Both the position numbers and the translations under genes were made by a program. A stretch of DNA of 64,000 nt from Pseudomonas prosekii. Lineage in GTDB: Bacteria > Pseudomonadota > Gammaproteobacteria > Pseudomonadales > Pseudomonadaceae. Positions 54,518 through 63,933 of the stretch are shown piece by piece (the stretch's first letter is position 1; the number at the start of each line of letters is the position of its first letter). The notes under the pieces were generated by a model. That model had not been told where the DNA came from, did not search any database, and saw only the letters and a list, made by a program, of their open reading frames with translations. The DNA is taken from assembly GCF_900105155.1 (NCBI RefSeq), contig NZ_LT629762.1, positions 1-64,000 on the forward strand, written 5' to 3'.

Positions 54518-56106
54518 AGCGGACACTGGACATGACTGAAAACCTCATCGAAATCCGTGACCTCAACGTCGCCTTCAGCGGCCAGACCGTGGTGCGCAAT
54601 CTGTGCCTGGACATCCGCCCCGGCGAGTGCCTGGCGCTGGTCGGCGAGTCGGGTTCGGGCAAATCGGTGACCGCGCATTCGATCCTGCAACTGCTACCCG
54701 AAGAAGGCACCGTGACCACTGGCAGCATTCGTTATCGCGGCCAGGAGCTGGTCGGCGCCGATGCCAAGGTCTTGCGTCAGTTGCGCGGCGACCGCATCGC
54801 GATGATTTTCCAAGAGCCGATGACCTCGCTGAACCCGCTGCACAGCATCGAAAAGCAGATCGGCGAAACCTTGCTGGTGCACAAGGGCCTGGCGGGCAAA
54901 GCGGCGCAGGCGCGGATTCTTGAGTTGCTGGGACTGGTCGGCATCCAACATCCCAAGGAACGGCTCAAGGCTTATCCGCATCAGTTGTCCGGCGGCCAAC
55001 GGCAGCGGGTGATGATCGCCATGGCCCTGGCCTGCGAACCGGAATTGCTGATCGCCGACGAGCCGACCACCGCGCTCGACGTCACGGTGCAACGCAAAAT
55101 TCTGCTGCTGCTCAAATCCCTGCAACAACGCCTCGGCATGTCGCTGTTATTGATCAGCCATGACCTCAATCTGGTGCGCAGCATCGCCCAGCGGGTTTGC
55201 GTGATGAAGGCCGGGGACATTGTCGAGCAAGCACCGTGCGAAACGCTGTTTACCGAGCCGAAACATCCTTACAGCTGCGTGCTGCTCAACGCCGAACCGG
55301 AGGGTGAAGCGCTGCCGCGCGATGAGCGCGAGAACGTGCTGGAGGTCGACGACTTGCGAGTCAAATTCGCCATGGGCGGCGGTTTGTTTCAGCGCAAGAC
55401 CTATTTGCACGCGGTGGATGGCATCAGCCTCAACGTGCAGCGCGGCAAGACCTTGGGCATCGTCGGTGAGTCCGGTTCGGGCAAGTCGACGCTGGGTCAG
55501 GCGATCCTGCGGTTGCTCGATTCCGAAGGCAGCATTCGCTTTCAGGGTGAGGCGCTGGACGGTTTGACGCAAAAGCAGCTGCGACCGTGGCGCAAGAAAA
55601 TGCAGGTGGTGTTCCAGGATCCTTTCGGCAGTTTGAGCCCGCGCATGTCGGTGGCGCAGATCATCAGCGAAGGCCTGGAAGTGCACAGCCAGCTGACCGC
55701 CGAACAGTGCAAGGCTGAAGTGATTCGCGCACTCGAGGAGGTTGGCCTCGACCCGCAGAGCCGCCATCGTTATCCGCACGAGTTTTCCGGTGGCCAGCGC
55801 CAACGCATCGCCATCGCCCGCGCACTGGTGCTGAAACCGGCGCTGATCCTGCTCGACGAACCGACCTCGGCGCTCGACCGCACGGTGCAAAAACAAGTGG
55901 TCGCCCTGCTCCGCGATCTGCAGGAAAAGCATGGGCTGACCTATCTATTCATCAGCCACGACCTGGCGGTGGTGCGCGCGCTGGCGCACGACATGATCGT
56001 GATCAAGGACGGCAAAGTCGTGGAAAGCGGCGCTAGCCATGACGTGTTTGATACGCCGCAGCATCCGTACACCAAGGAACTGCTGGCGGCGGCGCATTTG
56101 GTGTAA
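54514..56106 (+). CDS. yejF: Peptide ABC transporter ATPase YejF (two ABC domains)
   Basis: 530 residues with two complete ATPase domains: Walker [14 protein letters not shown] and [13 protein letters not shown], signatures [15 protein letters not shown] and [15 protein letters not shown], Walker [13 protein letters not shown] and [12 protein letters not shown]. It powers YejBE. The ATG at 54514 overlaps the yejE stop by four bases; the ATG at 54532 gives an alternative 524-residue form that fits the family start slightly better. Confidence 0.94.
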   Translation: MKRTLDMTENLIEIRDLNVAFSGQTVVRNLCLDIRPGECLALVGESGSGKSVTAHSILQLLPEEGTVTTGSIRYRGQELVGADAKVLRQLRGDRIAMIFQEPMTSLNPLHSIEKQIGETLLVHKGLAGKAAQARILELLGLVGIQHPKERLKAYPHQLSGGQRQRVMIAMALACEPELLIADEPTTALDVTVQRKILLLLKSLQQRLGMSLLLISHDLNLVRSIAQRVCVMKAGDIVEQAPCETLFTEPKHPYSCVLLNAEPEGEALPRDERENVLEVDDLRVKFAMGGGLFQRKTYLHAVDGISLNVQRGKTLGIVGESGSGKSTLGQAILRLLDSEGSIRFQGEALDGLTQKQLRPWRKKMQVVFQDPFGSLSPRMSVAQIISEGLEVHSQLTAEQCKAEVIRALEEVGLDPQSRHRYPHEFSGGQRQRIAIARALVLKPALILLDEPTSALDRTVQKQVVALLRDLQEKHGLTYLFISHDLAVVRALAHDMIVIKDGKVVESGASHDVFDTPQHPYTKELLAAAHLV

Positions 56107-56127
56107 GGCCTTGTAACCGAGGTGCGG

Positions 56128-56206
56128 CCATCGCGAGCAAGCTCGCTCCCACATTGGATTTTTGAACGCCGCAAATCCAATGTGGGAGCGAGCTTGCTCG
56201 CGATGG
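56128..56206. repeat. BIME, perfect 34-bp inverted REP pair
   Basis: The arm starting ccatcgcgagcaagctcgct at 56128 is exactly inverted at 56173-56206, with 11 bases between. Confidence 0.9.
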
Positions 56207-56244
56207 GGCCCTGAAAACCACCACAACTTCCGGACCTGACCAAC

Positions 56245-57660
56245 ATGAACACCAGCGAAAGCCTCAAGGACTACCAGCGCGTGCGCTTGCTGGCGATCCG
56301 TTCGTTGTTCGAGATCATCGAGCAATCGAGCGAAGGCACGGTGATTGTCGACCGCGACGCCAACATCGTCTGGATGAACGAGCGCTACGCCCGGCGTTTT
56401 GGTCTGGAGTCCGCTGAAGTGGCGATCGGCAAATCCTGTGAAAGTGTGATCCCCGGCAGTTTGTTACGCGAAGTGGTGCGCACCGGGCGGCCGATTCTGC
56501 TCGACATGCAAGACACGCCCAAGGAACCGCTGGTGGTGATGCGCCTGCCGATCCACGACGACGCCGGCGCGGTGATTGGCGCCATCGGTTTTGCCTTGTT
56601 CGATGAATTGCGCAGCCTGTCGCCGATGCTCAAGCGCTACCTGAGCATGCAGGAAGAACTGGCCTCGACCCGTTCGCTGCTGCGTGCGCGCCAGACCAAA
56701 TACAACTTTGCCCATTTCATCGGCACCAGCGCCGCCAGCCTTGAGGTCAAACGCCGCGCCCGACGCAGTGCCAGCGCCGAATCACCCGTGTTGCTGCTCG
56801 GCGAAACCGGCACCGGCAAAGAGCTGTTGGCACAGGCCATTCACGGCGCTTCGCCGCGCGCGCACAAGGCGTTTGTCAGCATCAACAGCGCGGCGATTCC
56901 CGAGGCGTTGCTGGAAGCGGAATTCTTCGGCACCGCCCCCGGCGCGTTCACCGGCGCCGATCGCAAGGGCCGGGTCGGCAAACTGCAAATCGCCCAGGGC
57001 GGTACGTTGTTTCTTGATGAAATCGGCGACATGCCGTTGCCGCTGCAAAGCAAACTGCTGCGGGTGTTGCAGGAAAAAGAGTTCGAACCGGTGGGTTCCA
57101 ACGAAGTGATCCAGAGCGATGTGCGGGTGATTGCGGCGACGTCTACTGACCTCGAAGCGGCGATCAAGCGCGGCGAGTTTCGTGCGGATCTGTATTACCG
57201 GCTCAACGTGTTGCCGATCCAGGTGCCGCCGCTACGTGATCGTCTGGATGATATTCCGGCGCTCAGCGAAGCGATTCTTGAAGAACTGCGCAGTCAGCAT
57301 GAATTGAATCGCGAAGCGCTGAAGTTACTTGGGCAGCATGCCTGGCCGGGGAATATTCGCGAACTGCGTAACGTGCTGGAGCGCGCGGCGTTGTTGAGTG
57401 ATGACCTGGTGCTGACAGCGACGGATATGCGCGGGGCGATTGGCACGTTTACGCCGGTTGAGCGTGTGGCGAATTCGGTGTTTGAGCCGGTGGTTCTGGA
57501 AACGTTTAGCCAGGCGCGGGAGCGGTTTGATCGCCAGTTGATTGAGGCGGCACTGGCGCAATGTGGCGGCAAAGTGGTTGAAGCGGCGGCGCGATTGGGG
57601 CTGGGGCGGTCAACTTTGTACAAGAAGATGGTGGCGTTGGGGATTGTTGAGTCTCTTTAG
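56245..57660 (+). CDS. hbcR: Sigma-54-dependent activator of 3-hydroxybutyrate use (HbcR-like)
   Basis: 471 residues: PAS domain (about 18-125), AAA+ domain (about 150-385; Walker A GETGTGKE, GAFTGAD for sigma-54 contact, LFLDEIGDM), and Fis-type helix-turn-helix at the end (AAARLGLGRSTLYKKM). The position before a hydroxybutyrate permease, dehydrogenase and acetoacetate-CoA ligase corresponds to HbcR of P. aeruginosa. A -24/-12 promoter lies in front of the permease gene. No receiver domain, so the signal is probably bound by PAS. Confidence 0.9.
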   Translation: MNTSESLKDYQRVRLLAIRSLFEIIEQSSEGTVIVDRDANIVWMNERYARRFGLESAEVAIGKSCESVIPGSLLREVVRTGRPILLDMQDTPKEPLVVMRLPIHDDAGAVIGAIGFALFDELRSLSPMLKRYLSMQEELASTRSLLRARQTKYNFAHFIGTSAASLEVKRRARRSASAESPVLLLGETGTGKELLAQAIHGASPRAHKAFVSINSAAIPEALLEAEFFGTAPGAFTGADRKGRVGKLQIAQGGTLFLDEIGDMPLPLQSKLLRVLQEKEFEPVGSNEVIQSDVRVIAATSTDLEAAIKRGEFRADLYYRLNVLPIQVPPLRDRLDDIPALSEAILEELRSQHELNREALKLLGQHAWPGNIRELRNVLERAALLSDDLVLTATDMRGAIGTFTPVERVANSVFEPVVLETFSQARERFDRQLIEAALAQCGGKVVEAAARLGLGRSTLYKKMVALGIVESL

Positions 57661-57693
57661 AGAGATATTGATCTCTGTTGGTAGACAGGGCCC

Positions 57694-57762
57694 CTTCGCG
57701 GGCAAGCCTCGCTCCTACAAGGCCGGCGCCGTATCTGTAGGAGCGAGGCTTGCCCACGAAAG
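57694..57762. repeat. REP/BIME inverted pair
   Basis: cttcgcgggcaagcctcgct and the inverted unit beginning tgtaggagcgaggcttgccc lie between hbcR and the permease promoter. Confidence 0.8.
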
Positions 57763-57860
57763 CGTCCTCACCGACAAAGCAAATCTCAAAACCGAGACAA
57801 ATTTCAAAATACGCCTCCCATCAAAAAATATTCCGCTTATATTTCAAGACCTTATCCATC

Positions 57861-57876
57861 TGGCACGATTCCCGCT
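57861..57876 (+). promoter_or_regulatory. Sigma-54 promoter of the hydroxybutyrate operon
   Basis: TGGCACGATTCCCGCT: GG and GC are 12 bases apart as required for -24/-12 elements. It lies about 58 bases before the permease start and directly downstream of a sigma-54 activator gene. Confidence 0.75.
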
Positions 57877-57934
57877 AAAGCCCTCTCCCACAAGCATCAC
57901 CCTACAAAAATAACAAACCAGGAGACACACCCCC

Positions 57935-59326
57935 ATGAGTGTGATCATTGCCTTGGCAGCGCTGACGCTGCTGATGCTGGCTGCCTACCGTGGCTACAGC
58001 GTTATCCTTTTTGCCCCGATTGCCGCCCTCGGTGCGGTGCTGCTCACCGATCCGTCCGCCGTCGCACCCGCGTTTACCGGGGTGTTCATGGACAAGATGG
58101 TCGGTTTCATCAAACTGTATTTCCCGGTGTTCCTGCTCGGCGCGGTGTTCGGCAAGCTGATCGAGTTGTCGGGTTTCTCGCGCTCGATTGTTGCGGCGGC
58201 CATTCGCTTGCTCGGCACGCGGCAAGCGATGCTGGTGATTGTGCTGGTCTGTGCGCTGCTGACGTACGGCGGCGTTTCGCTGTTTGTGGTGGTGTTTGCG
58301 GCGTACCCGTTTGCCGCCGAGATGTTCCGCCAGAGCAATATCCCCAAACGCCTGATCCCGGCGACCATCGCCCTCGGCGCGTTTTCCTTCACCATGGACG
58401 CCCTGCCCGGCACCCCGCAAATACAGAACATCATCCCCAGTACCTTCTTCAACACCACCGCGTGGGCCGCGCCGTGGCTGGGGCTGATCGGGACGATCTT
58501 CGTGTTCTGCGCCGGCATGCTGTTTCTGCAACGCCAACGCAACAAGGCCCAGCGTGCCGGTGAAGGTTACGGCACCGAGTTGCGCAACGAACCGGAAACC
58601 GCTGCCGACATCAAGCTGCCCAATCCGTGGATCGCGCTGTCGCCGCTGTTGGCGGTGGGCATCATGAACCTGCTGTTCACTCACTGGATTCCGCAGTGGT
58701 ACGGCAAGACCCACAGCCTGTCGTTGCCCGGCATGGCGACGCCGGTCACCACTGAAATCGCCAAACTCACGGCGATCTGGGCGGTGCAAGCGGCGCTGCT
58801 GGTCGGCATCCTCATGGTGTTGGCGTTTGGTTTTCAGGCGATCCGCAGCAAGCTGGCCGAGGGCAGCAAAAGTGCGGTCAGCGGCGCGCTGCTGGCGGCG
58901 ATGAACACCGCGTCCGAATACGGCTTTGGCGCGGTGATCGCGTCCTTGCCGGGGTTCCTGGTGCTGGCCGACTGGCTGAAGAACATTCCCAATCCGCTGG
59001 TCAATGAAGCGATCACCGTGACCCTGTTGGCCGGCATCACCGGTTCGGCGTCGGGCGGCATGAGCATTGCGCTGGCGGCGATGGCCAATGATTTCATTGC
59101 CGCAGCGCACGCGGCGGACATTCCGCTGGAAGTGCTGCACCGCGTGGCGGCGATGGCCAGCGGCGGCATGGACACCCTGCCGCACAACGGCGCGGTGATT
59201 ACCCTGCTCGCGGTCACCGGGCTGACGCACCGCGAAGCCTACAAAGACATTTTCTGTATTACGCTGATCAAGACCCTGGCGGTTTTTGTGGTGATCGGTA
59301 CTTTCTACGCCACTGGCATTGTGTGA
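57935..59326 (+). CDS. GntP-family permease, likely 3-hydroxybutyrate importer
   Basis: 463 residues with about twelve membrane helices. GntP-type features include LLTYGGVSLFVVVFAAYPF, DALPGTPQIQNIIP and GGMDTLPHNGAV. It corresponds to PA2004 by gene order. The ATG at 57935 follows CAGGAGACACACCCCC. With bdhA only seven bases downstream, the pair is one operon. Substrate is inferred from neighbours. Confidence 0.88.
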   Translation: MSVIIALAALTLLMLAAYRGYSVILFAPIAALGAVLLTDPSAVAPAFTGVFMDKMVGFIKLYFPVFLLGAVFGKLIELSGFSRSIVAAAIRLLGTRQAMLVIVLVCALLTYGGVSLFVVVFAAYPFAAEMFRQSNIPKRLIPATIALGAFSFTMDALPGTPQIQNIIPSTFFNTTAWAAPWLGLIGTIFVFCAGMLFLQRQRNKAQRAGEGYGTELRNEPETAADIKLPNPWIALSPLLAVGIMNLLFTHWIPQWYGKTHSLSLPGMATPVTTEIAKLTAIWAVQAALLVGILMVLAFGFQAIRSKLAEGSKSAVSGALLAAMNTASEYGFGAVIASLPGFLVLADWLKNIPNPLVNEAITVTLLAGITGSASGGMSIALAAMANDFIAAAHAADIPLEVLHRVAAMASGGMDTLPHNGAVITLLAVTGLTHREAYKDIFCITLIKTLAVFVVIGTFYATGIV

Positions 59327-59333
59327 GGTATTC

Positions 59334-60107
59334 ATGACGACTCTGACAGGCAAGACCGCATTGGTCACCGGTTCCACCAGCGGCATCGGCCTGGGCATTG
59401 CCCTGAGCCTGGCCAAGGCTGGGGCCAACGTGGTCCTCAATGGTTTCGGCGATGCGGCGGCAGTGATTGCCGAGGTCGGGCAATTTGGCGGCAAGGTCGG
59501 CCATCACCCGGCCGACGTCAGCGACCCGCAGCAGATCGCCGAGATGATCGCCTACGCCGAGCGTGAGTTCGGCGGCGTCGACATTCTGGTGAACAACGCG
59601 GGCATTCAGCATGTGGCGGCGGTGGAAGATTTTCCGCTGGAGCGCTGGGATTCGATTATCGCGATCAACTTGTCGTCGGTGTTTCACAGCAGCCGTTTGT
59701 GCCTGCCGCAGATGCGCGCAAAGAATTGGGGGCGGATCATCAATATCGCCTCGGTGCACGGCCAGGTCGGCTCGGTGGGCAAAGCGGCGTATGTCGCGGC
59801 CAAGCATGGGGTGATCGGGTTGACCAAAGTGGTCGGCCTCGAAACCGCGACCACGCAGGTGACGTGCAATGCGATTTGTCCGGGTTGGGTGCTGACGCCG
59901 CTGGTGCAAAAGCAGATTGATGACCGCGCCGCCAAAGGCATCGACCCGCAGCAGGCGCAGCATGATTTGCTCGCCGAGAAGCAGCCGTCGCTGGAATTCG
60001 TCACACCGCCGCAACTCGGCGAACTGGTGCTGTTTCTGTGCAGCGAGGCCGGCAGCCAGGTGCGTGGCGCGGCGTGGAATATTGATGGCGGGTGGTTGGC
60101 GCAGTAA
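59334..60107 (+). CDS. bdhA: 3-hydroxybutyrate dehydrogenase
   Basis: 257 residues, classical SDR. NAD motif TGSTSGIG, NNAGIQHVA and YVAAKHG (Y and K of the triad) are intact; the QxxxxxxW-type segment and C-terminal DGGWLAQ match bacterial BdhA. It oxidises D-3-hydroxybutyrate to acetoacetate. The start at 59334 follows GTGAGGTATTC. Confidence 0.93.
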   Translation: MTTLTGKTALVTGSTSGIGLGIALSLAKAGANVVLNGFGDAAAVIAEVGQFGGKVGHHPADVSDPQQIAEMIAYAEREFGGVDILVNNAGIQHVAAVEDFPLERWDSIIAINLSSVFHSSRLCLPQMRAKNWGRIINIASVHGQVGSVGKAAYVAAKHGVIGLTKVVGLETATTQVTCNAICPGWVLTPLVQKQIDDRAAKGIDPQQAQHDLLAEKQPSLEFVTPPQLGELVLFLCSEAGSQVRGAAWNIDGGWLAQ

Positions 60108-60140
60108 CCAGGCGCTAGACCCCGAATGCGTGCGGTTTGC

Positions 60141-60260
60141 TGTGGCGAGGGGGCTAGCCCCCGTTGGGTCGCGCAGCGGGCCCTGCATTCCTTCGGGCCA
60201 CCGAGTTGCATGGATTTACGACTGCTTCGCCGCCGAACGGGGGCAAGCCCCCTCGCCACA
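60141..60260. repeat. Large imperfect inverted repeat (second REP class)
   Basis: tgtggcgagggggctagccc and the inverted end gcaagccccctcgccaca enclose about 80 bases. It is a different REP family from the GCGAGCAAGCTCGC type and lies between bdhA and the ligase gene. Confidence 0.75.
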
Positions 60261-60316
60261 CAAGCTCGTTCAACAAATAGCCCGCGTGTGTGCAGATAAG
60301 CCAAAAGAGGCAAGCC

Positions 60317-62272
60317 ATGTCCGACATCTTGTGGCAACCCGGCGCCGAGCGCATCGGCAAGACCCGCATGGAGGCGTTTCGGCGCTTCATCAATCAGCGG
60401 CATCAGCTGGAAATCGCCGACTACCCTGCCCTGCATCAATGGTCGATTGTTCAGCGCGAAGCCTTCTGGCAAGCCATCGCCGATGTCTTCGACATTCGTT
60501 TTCACCAGCAACCCGATGCGGTGCTGCGCGAAGGCTCGCACATGCCCAGCGCCGAGTGGTTCCCCGGCGCGACGCTGAACTTTGCCGAGCACTTGCTGCG
60601 CCGGCGCGACGATGCGGTTGCGGTGGTCGCCATCGCCGAAAACGGTCAGCGCGAACAACTGACCTGGGCTGAACTGGCCAGCCACGTCAGCGGTTTCCAA
60701 AACAGCCTGAAAGCCGCCGGCGTCGGCCTCGGCGACCGCGTCGCCGCGTGCATGCCCAACACCTGGCAAACCCTGGTGGCCATGCTCGCGACCACCAGCC
60801 TTGGGGCAATCTGGTCCTGTTCATCGCCGGACTTCGGCACCCAAGGAGTGATCGACCGTTTCGGCCAGATCGAGCCGAAAGTGCTGATCACGTGCGCCGG
60901 TTATCGTTATGCCGGCAAGGACATTGACCAGTCAGCCAAACTCAATGAAATCCTCGAACGCCTGCCGACGTTGCAGCATTTGATCATCGTCCCGTACGCG
61001 CGCCCGCAAACGCGCAGCGATGACTTTCGCACCGAGGCCAACGTGACGCTGTGGCAAGATTTTTATGCTGTCGGCGGCGAGCCGGATTTCGTCGCTGTGC
61101 CGTTCGCTCATCCGCTGTACATCCTGTATTCCAGCGGCACCACCGGTGTGCCGAAGTGCATCATCCACAGCAGCGGCGGCGTGTTGTTGCAGCACGTCAA
61201 GGAACACGGTTTGCACTGCGATCTCGGCCCCGGCAGCCGTTTGTTCTACTACACGACGTGCGGCTGGATGATGTGGAACTGGCTGGTCTCGGCGCTGGCG
61301 GTCGGCAGCGCGTTGGTGTTGTACGACGGCTCACCGTTTTATCCCGGCCCCGAGCGTTTGCTCGACTTGATCGACGACGAACGCATCAACGTTTTTGGCA
61401 CCAGTCCGAAGTTTTTGGCGACGCTGGAAAGCAGTGGCGTGCGACCTCGGCAAAGCCATGACCTGAGCAGTCTGCAAACCCTGCTGTGCACGGGTTCGGC
61501 GCTGTCGCCGCAGAGTTACGACTTCGTCTACCGCGACTTCAAAAGCGACGTGTGCCTGGCCTCGATGTCTGGCGGCACCGACATAGTTTCGTGTTTCGTC
61601 AACGGCAATCCCCTGTCCGCCGTGCGCCGCAGCGAGATGATGGGCAAAAGCCTGGGCATGGCGGTCGAGGTGTGGAATGACGCCGGGCAAGCGGTGATCG
61701 GCGAGAAAGGTGAATTGGTCTGCACCCGGCACTTTCCGGCGATGCCGATTGGCTTGTGGCACGACCCGGACGGCGAAAAACTCCGCGCGTCGTACTTCAG
61801 CCAGTTCCCGGGCGTGTGGGCGCAAGGCGATTACGCCGAACAGTTGGCACATGGCGGGATGATGATTCACGGCCGCTCCGACGCCGTGCTCAACCCCGGC
61901 GGCGTGCGCATCGGCACCGCCGAAATCTACCGTCAGGTGGAAAAAATTCCGCAGGTGCTGGACAGCGTCGCGATCGGCCAGCAATGGCAGGATGACGTGC
62001 GCGTGGTGTTGTTTGTCCGGCTCAAGGATGGCGTGACGCTCGATGAAACGCTGCAACAGCAGATTCGCCAAGTCATCCGCGCCAACACCACGCCCCGGCA
62101 TGTACCAGCGAAGATTGTTCAAGTCAGCGATATCCCCCGCACCATCAGCGGCAAGGTAGTGGAGTTGGCGGTACGCAACGTGGTGCACGGGCAAGCGGTG
62201 AAAAACACCGATGCGCTGGCCAACCCCGAAGCCCTGGAACAATTCCGCAATCGCCCAGAACTCTCGGACTGA
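60317..62272 (+). CDS. Acetoacetate-CoA ligase
   Basis: 651 residues, ANL adenylating enzyme with the acetyl-CoA-synthetase-like N-terminal extension. Segments LYSSGTTGVPKCI, TTCGWMMWNW, and the C-terminal lysine region ISGKVVELAVRN are clear. It activates acetoacetate from BdhA to acetoacetyl-CoA. The ATG at 60317 follows AAAGAGGCAAGCC. A BIME separates it from bdhA, so it may have its own promoter. Confidence 0.93.
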   Translation: MSDILWQPGAERIGKTRMEAFRRFINQRHQLEIADYPALHQWSIVQREAFWQAIADVFDIRFHQQPDAVLREGSHMPSAEWFPGATLNFAEHLLRRRDDAVAVVAIAENGQREQLTWAELASHVSGFQNSLKAAGVGLGDRVAACMPNTWQTLVAMLATTSLGAIWSCSSPDFGTQGVIDRFGQIEPKVLITCAGYRYAGKDIDQSAKLNEILERLPTLQHLIIVPYARPQTRSDDFRTEANVTLWQDFYAVGGEPDFVAVPFAHPLYILYSSGTTGVPKCIIHSSGGVLLQHVKEHGLHCDLGPGSRLFYYTTCGWMMWNWLVSALAVGSALVLYDGSPFYPGPERLLDLIDDERINVFGTSPKFLATLESSGVRPRQSHDLSSLQTLLCTGSALSPQSYDFVYRDFKSDVCLASMSGGTDIVSCFVNGNPLSAVRRSEMMGKSLGMAVEVWNDAGQAVIGEKGELVCTRHFPAMPIGLWHDPDGEKLRASYFSQFPGVWAQGDYAEQLAHGGMMIHGRSDAVLNPGGVRIGTAEIYRQVEKIPQVLDSVAIGQQWQDDVRVVLFVRLKDGVTLDETLQQQIRQVIRANTTPRHVPAKIVQVSDIPRTISGKVVELAVRNVVHGQAVKNTDALANPEALEQFRNRPELSD

Positions 62273-62282
62273 ACACCGACCC

Positions 62283-62662
62283 GTAGGAGCAAAGCTTGCT
62301 CGCGAAAGCTGCCGCACATTCAACATCAATGTTGCCTGACCCACCGCCATCGCGAGCAAGCTCGGCTCCCACAGGGGGTTGTGCCGGATGAGTGATTCGC
62401 GTGCGGCGCATAACCAATGTAGGAGCAAAGCTTGCTCGCGATGGCGTCGTGTCAGCCGACATCAACGCTGGATGACCCACCGCTATCGCGAGCAAGCTCA
62501 GCTCCTACAGAGGTTTGTGCCGGATGAGTGATTCGCGTGCGGCGCATCACCAATGTAGGAGCAAAGCTTGCTCGCGATGGCGTCATGTCAGCCGACATCA
62601 ATGCTGGATGACACACCGCTATCGCGAGCAAGCTCGGCTCCCACAGGGATTTGTGCAGGATG
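62283..62662. repeat. Tandem array of three 136-bp REP-containing units
   Basis: Units start at 62283, 62419 and 62555 with gtaggagcaaagcttgctcg. Each holds an inverted REP pair and a conserved linker (TGTGCCGGATGAGTGATTCG in the first two). The third unit degenerates at its end. The array fills the 407 bases between the ligase and the pilU-like gene. Confidence 0.9.
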
Positions 62663-62679
62663 AGGGATTTGTGCTGGTT

Positions 62680-63786
62680 TCAGTCCATCAAGCCCCATTC
62701 ACCGGAGGGTGGCTGGGTGGGCGATGCGTCGGCGTGCAGCTTCAGGCGCAGGCGCAGGTTGTTTTGTGAGTCGGCATGTTTCAACGCTTCCGCCTCACTG
62801 ATCGCGCCTTCCACCACCAACCCGTACAACGCCCCGTCAAACGTCTGCATGCCCAGTTCCAGCGATTTCTCCATGATGCCTTTCAGCTCATCCAGCGCAT
62901 TACGCCGGATCAAATCCGCAATGGTCGGCGAGCCAAGCATCACTTCCACCGCCGCCCGCCGCTGGCCGTCAATGGTGCGCACCAGGCGTTGCGAAACGAA
63001 GGCCTTGAGGTTGTTGCCCAAGTCATGCACCAGCTGTTCCCGGCGTTCCTGCGGGAAGAAATTGACGATGCGATCGAGCGCCTGATTGGCGTTGTGCGCA
63101 TGCAATGTCGAGATCACCAGGTGCCCGGTGTCGGCAAATGACAGCGCGTGCTCCATGGTTTCGCGGTCGCGAATCTCGCCGATCAGCACCACGTCCGGGG
63201 CCTGGCGCAGGGTGTTTTTCAGCGCCGCGTGAAAGCTGCGGGTATCAACGCCGACTTCGCGTTGGTTGATGATCGATTTTTTGTGCCGGTGGATATACTC
63301 CACCGGGTCTTCGATGGTGATGATGTGGCCGCTGCTGTGGCGATTGCGGTAATCGATCAGGGCCGCCAGCGACGTCGATTTGCCGGAACCGGTAGCGCCG
63401 ACGAACAGCATCAGGCCTTGCTTGAGCATCACCGCTTTGAGCAGCACGGGTGGCAGGTTGAGGTCTTCGAAACGCGGGATATCGAGTTTGATGTTGCGCG
63501 CGACAATCGACACGTCGTTGCGCTGCTTGAACAGGTTGATGCGAAAGCGGCCGATGCCGGCGAGGGAGATCGCCAGGTTCATTTCCAATTCCCGATCGAA
63601 CTCCAGGCGCTGTTCGGCGTCCATGATGGACTCGGCCATCGCGGCGATTTCGCCGGGTTTGAAGCGCTCGTCCGACAGCGCTTTGAGCACGCCATCGAAC
63701 CGCGCGCTGGGCGGCGCGCCGGTGGAGAGGTAAAGATCGGAGCCGTCCTGACTGGCCAGTTGCCGCAACAGCGCATTAATTTCCAT
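62680..63786 (-). CDS. pilU: PilT/PilU-family pilus retraction ATPase (PilU-like)
   Basis: 368 residues. Walker A GATGSGKSTS near residue 125, Asp box and Walker B (APDVVLIGEIRDRETM), His box (STLHAHNA). Closer to PilU than PilT in start (MEINALLRQLASQDGSDLYL) and tail length. It would assist type IV pilus retraction. Isolated here from other pil genes. Start chosen at 63786 because the upstream extension is not typical. Confidence 0.85.
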   Translation of the reverse strand: MEINALLRQLASQDGSDLYLSTGAPPSARFDGVLKALSDERFKPGEIAAMAESIMDAEQRLEFDRELEMNLAISLAGIGRFRINLFKQRNDVSIVARNIKLDIPRFEDLNLPPVLLKAVMLKQGLMLFVGATGSGKSTSLAALIDYRNRHSSGHIITIEDPVEYIHRHKKSIINQREVGVDTRSFHAALKNTLRQAPDVVLIGEIRDRETMEHALSFADTGHLVISTLHAHNANQALDRIVNFFPQERREQLVHDLGNNLKAFVSQRLVRTIDGQRRAAVEVMLGSPTIADLIRRNALDELKGIMEKSLELGMQTFDGALYGLVVEGAISEAEALKHADSQNNLRLRLKLHADASPTQPPSGEWGLMD

Positions 63787-63933
63787 GGCAAAAAACACCT
63801 GCAAAGCTTTCAATGAACAGATATGACCCGAATCAGTGACGACTCGGGCCATCCAGCGTCTATCGCTTTGCAGCAATAGTAGACGTAGCCTCAAAAAGAC
63901 GTAGCCACAGCGACCGACGTGCAGGACATTTTG

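Noticed and set aside
57902..59494. A 530-codon minus-strand frame opposite the permease and bdhA
   Set aside because: Arg/His/Gln-rich composition typical of antisense frames in GC-rich DNA; the plus-strand genes are well supported.
62283..62662. CRISPR array
   Set aside because: The period is 136 bases, the conserved parts are REP palindromes and linkers, and there are no unique spacers or cas genes.
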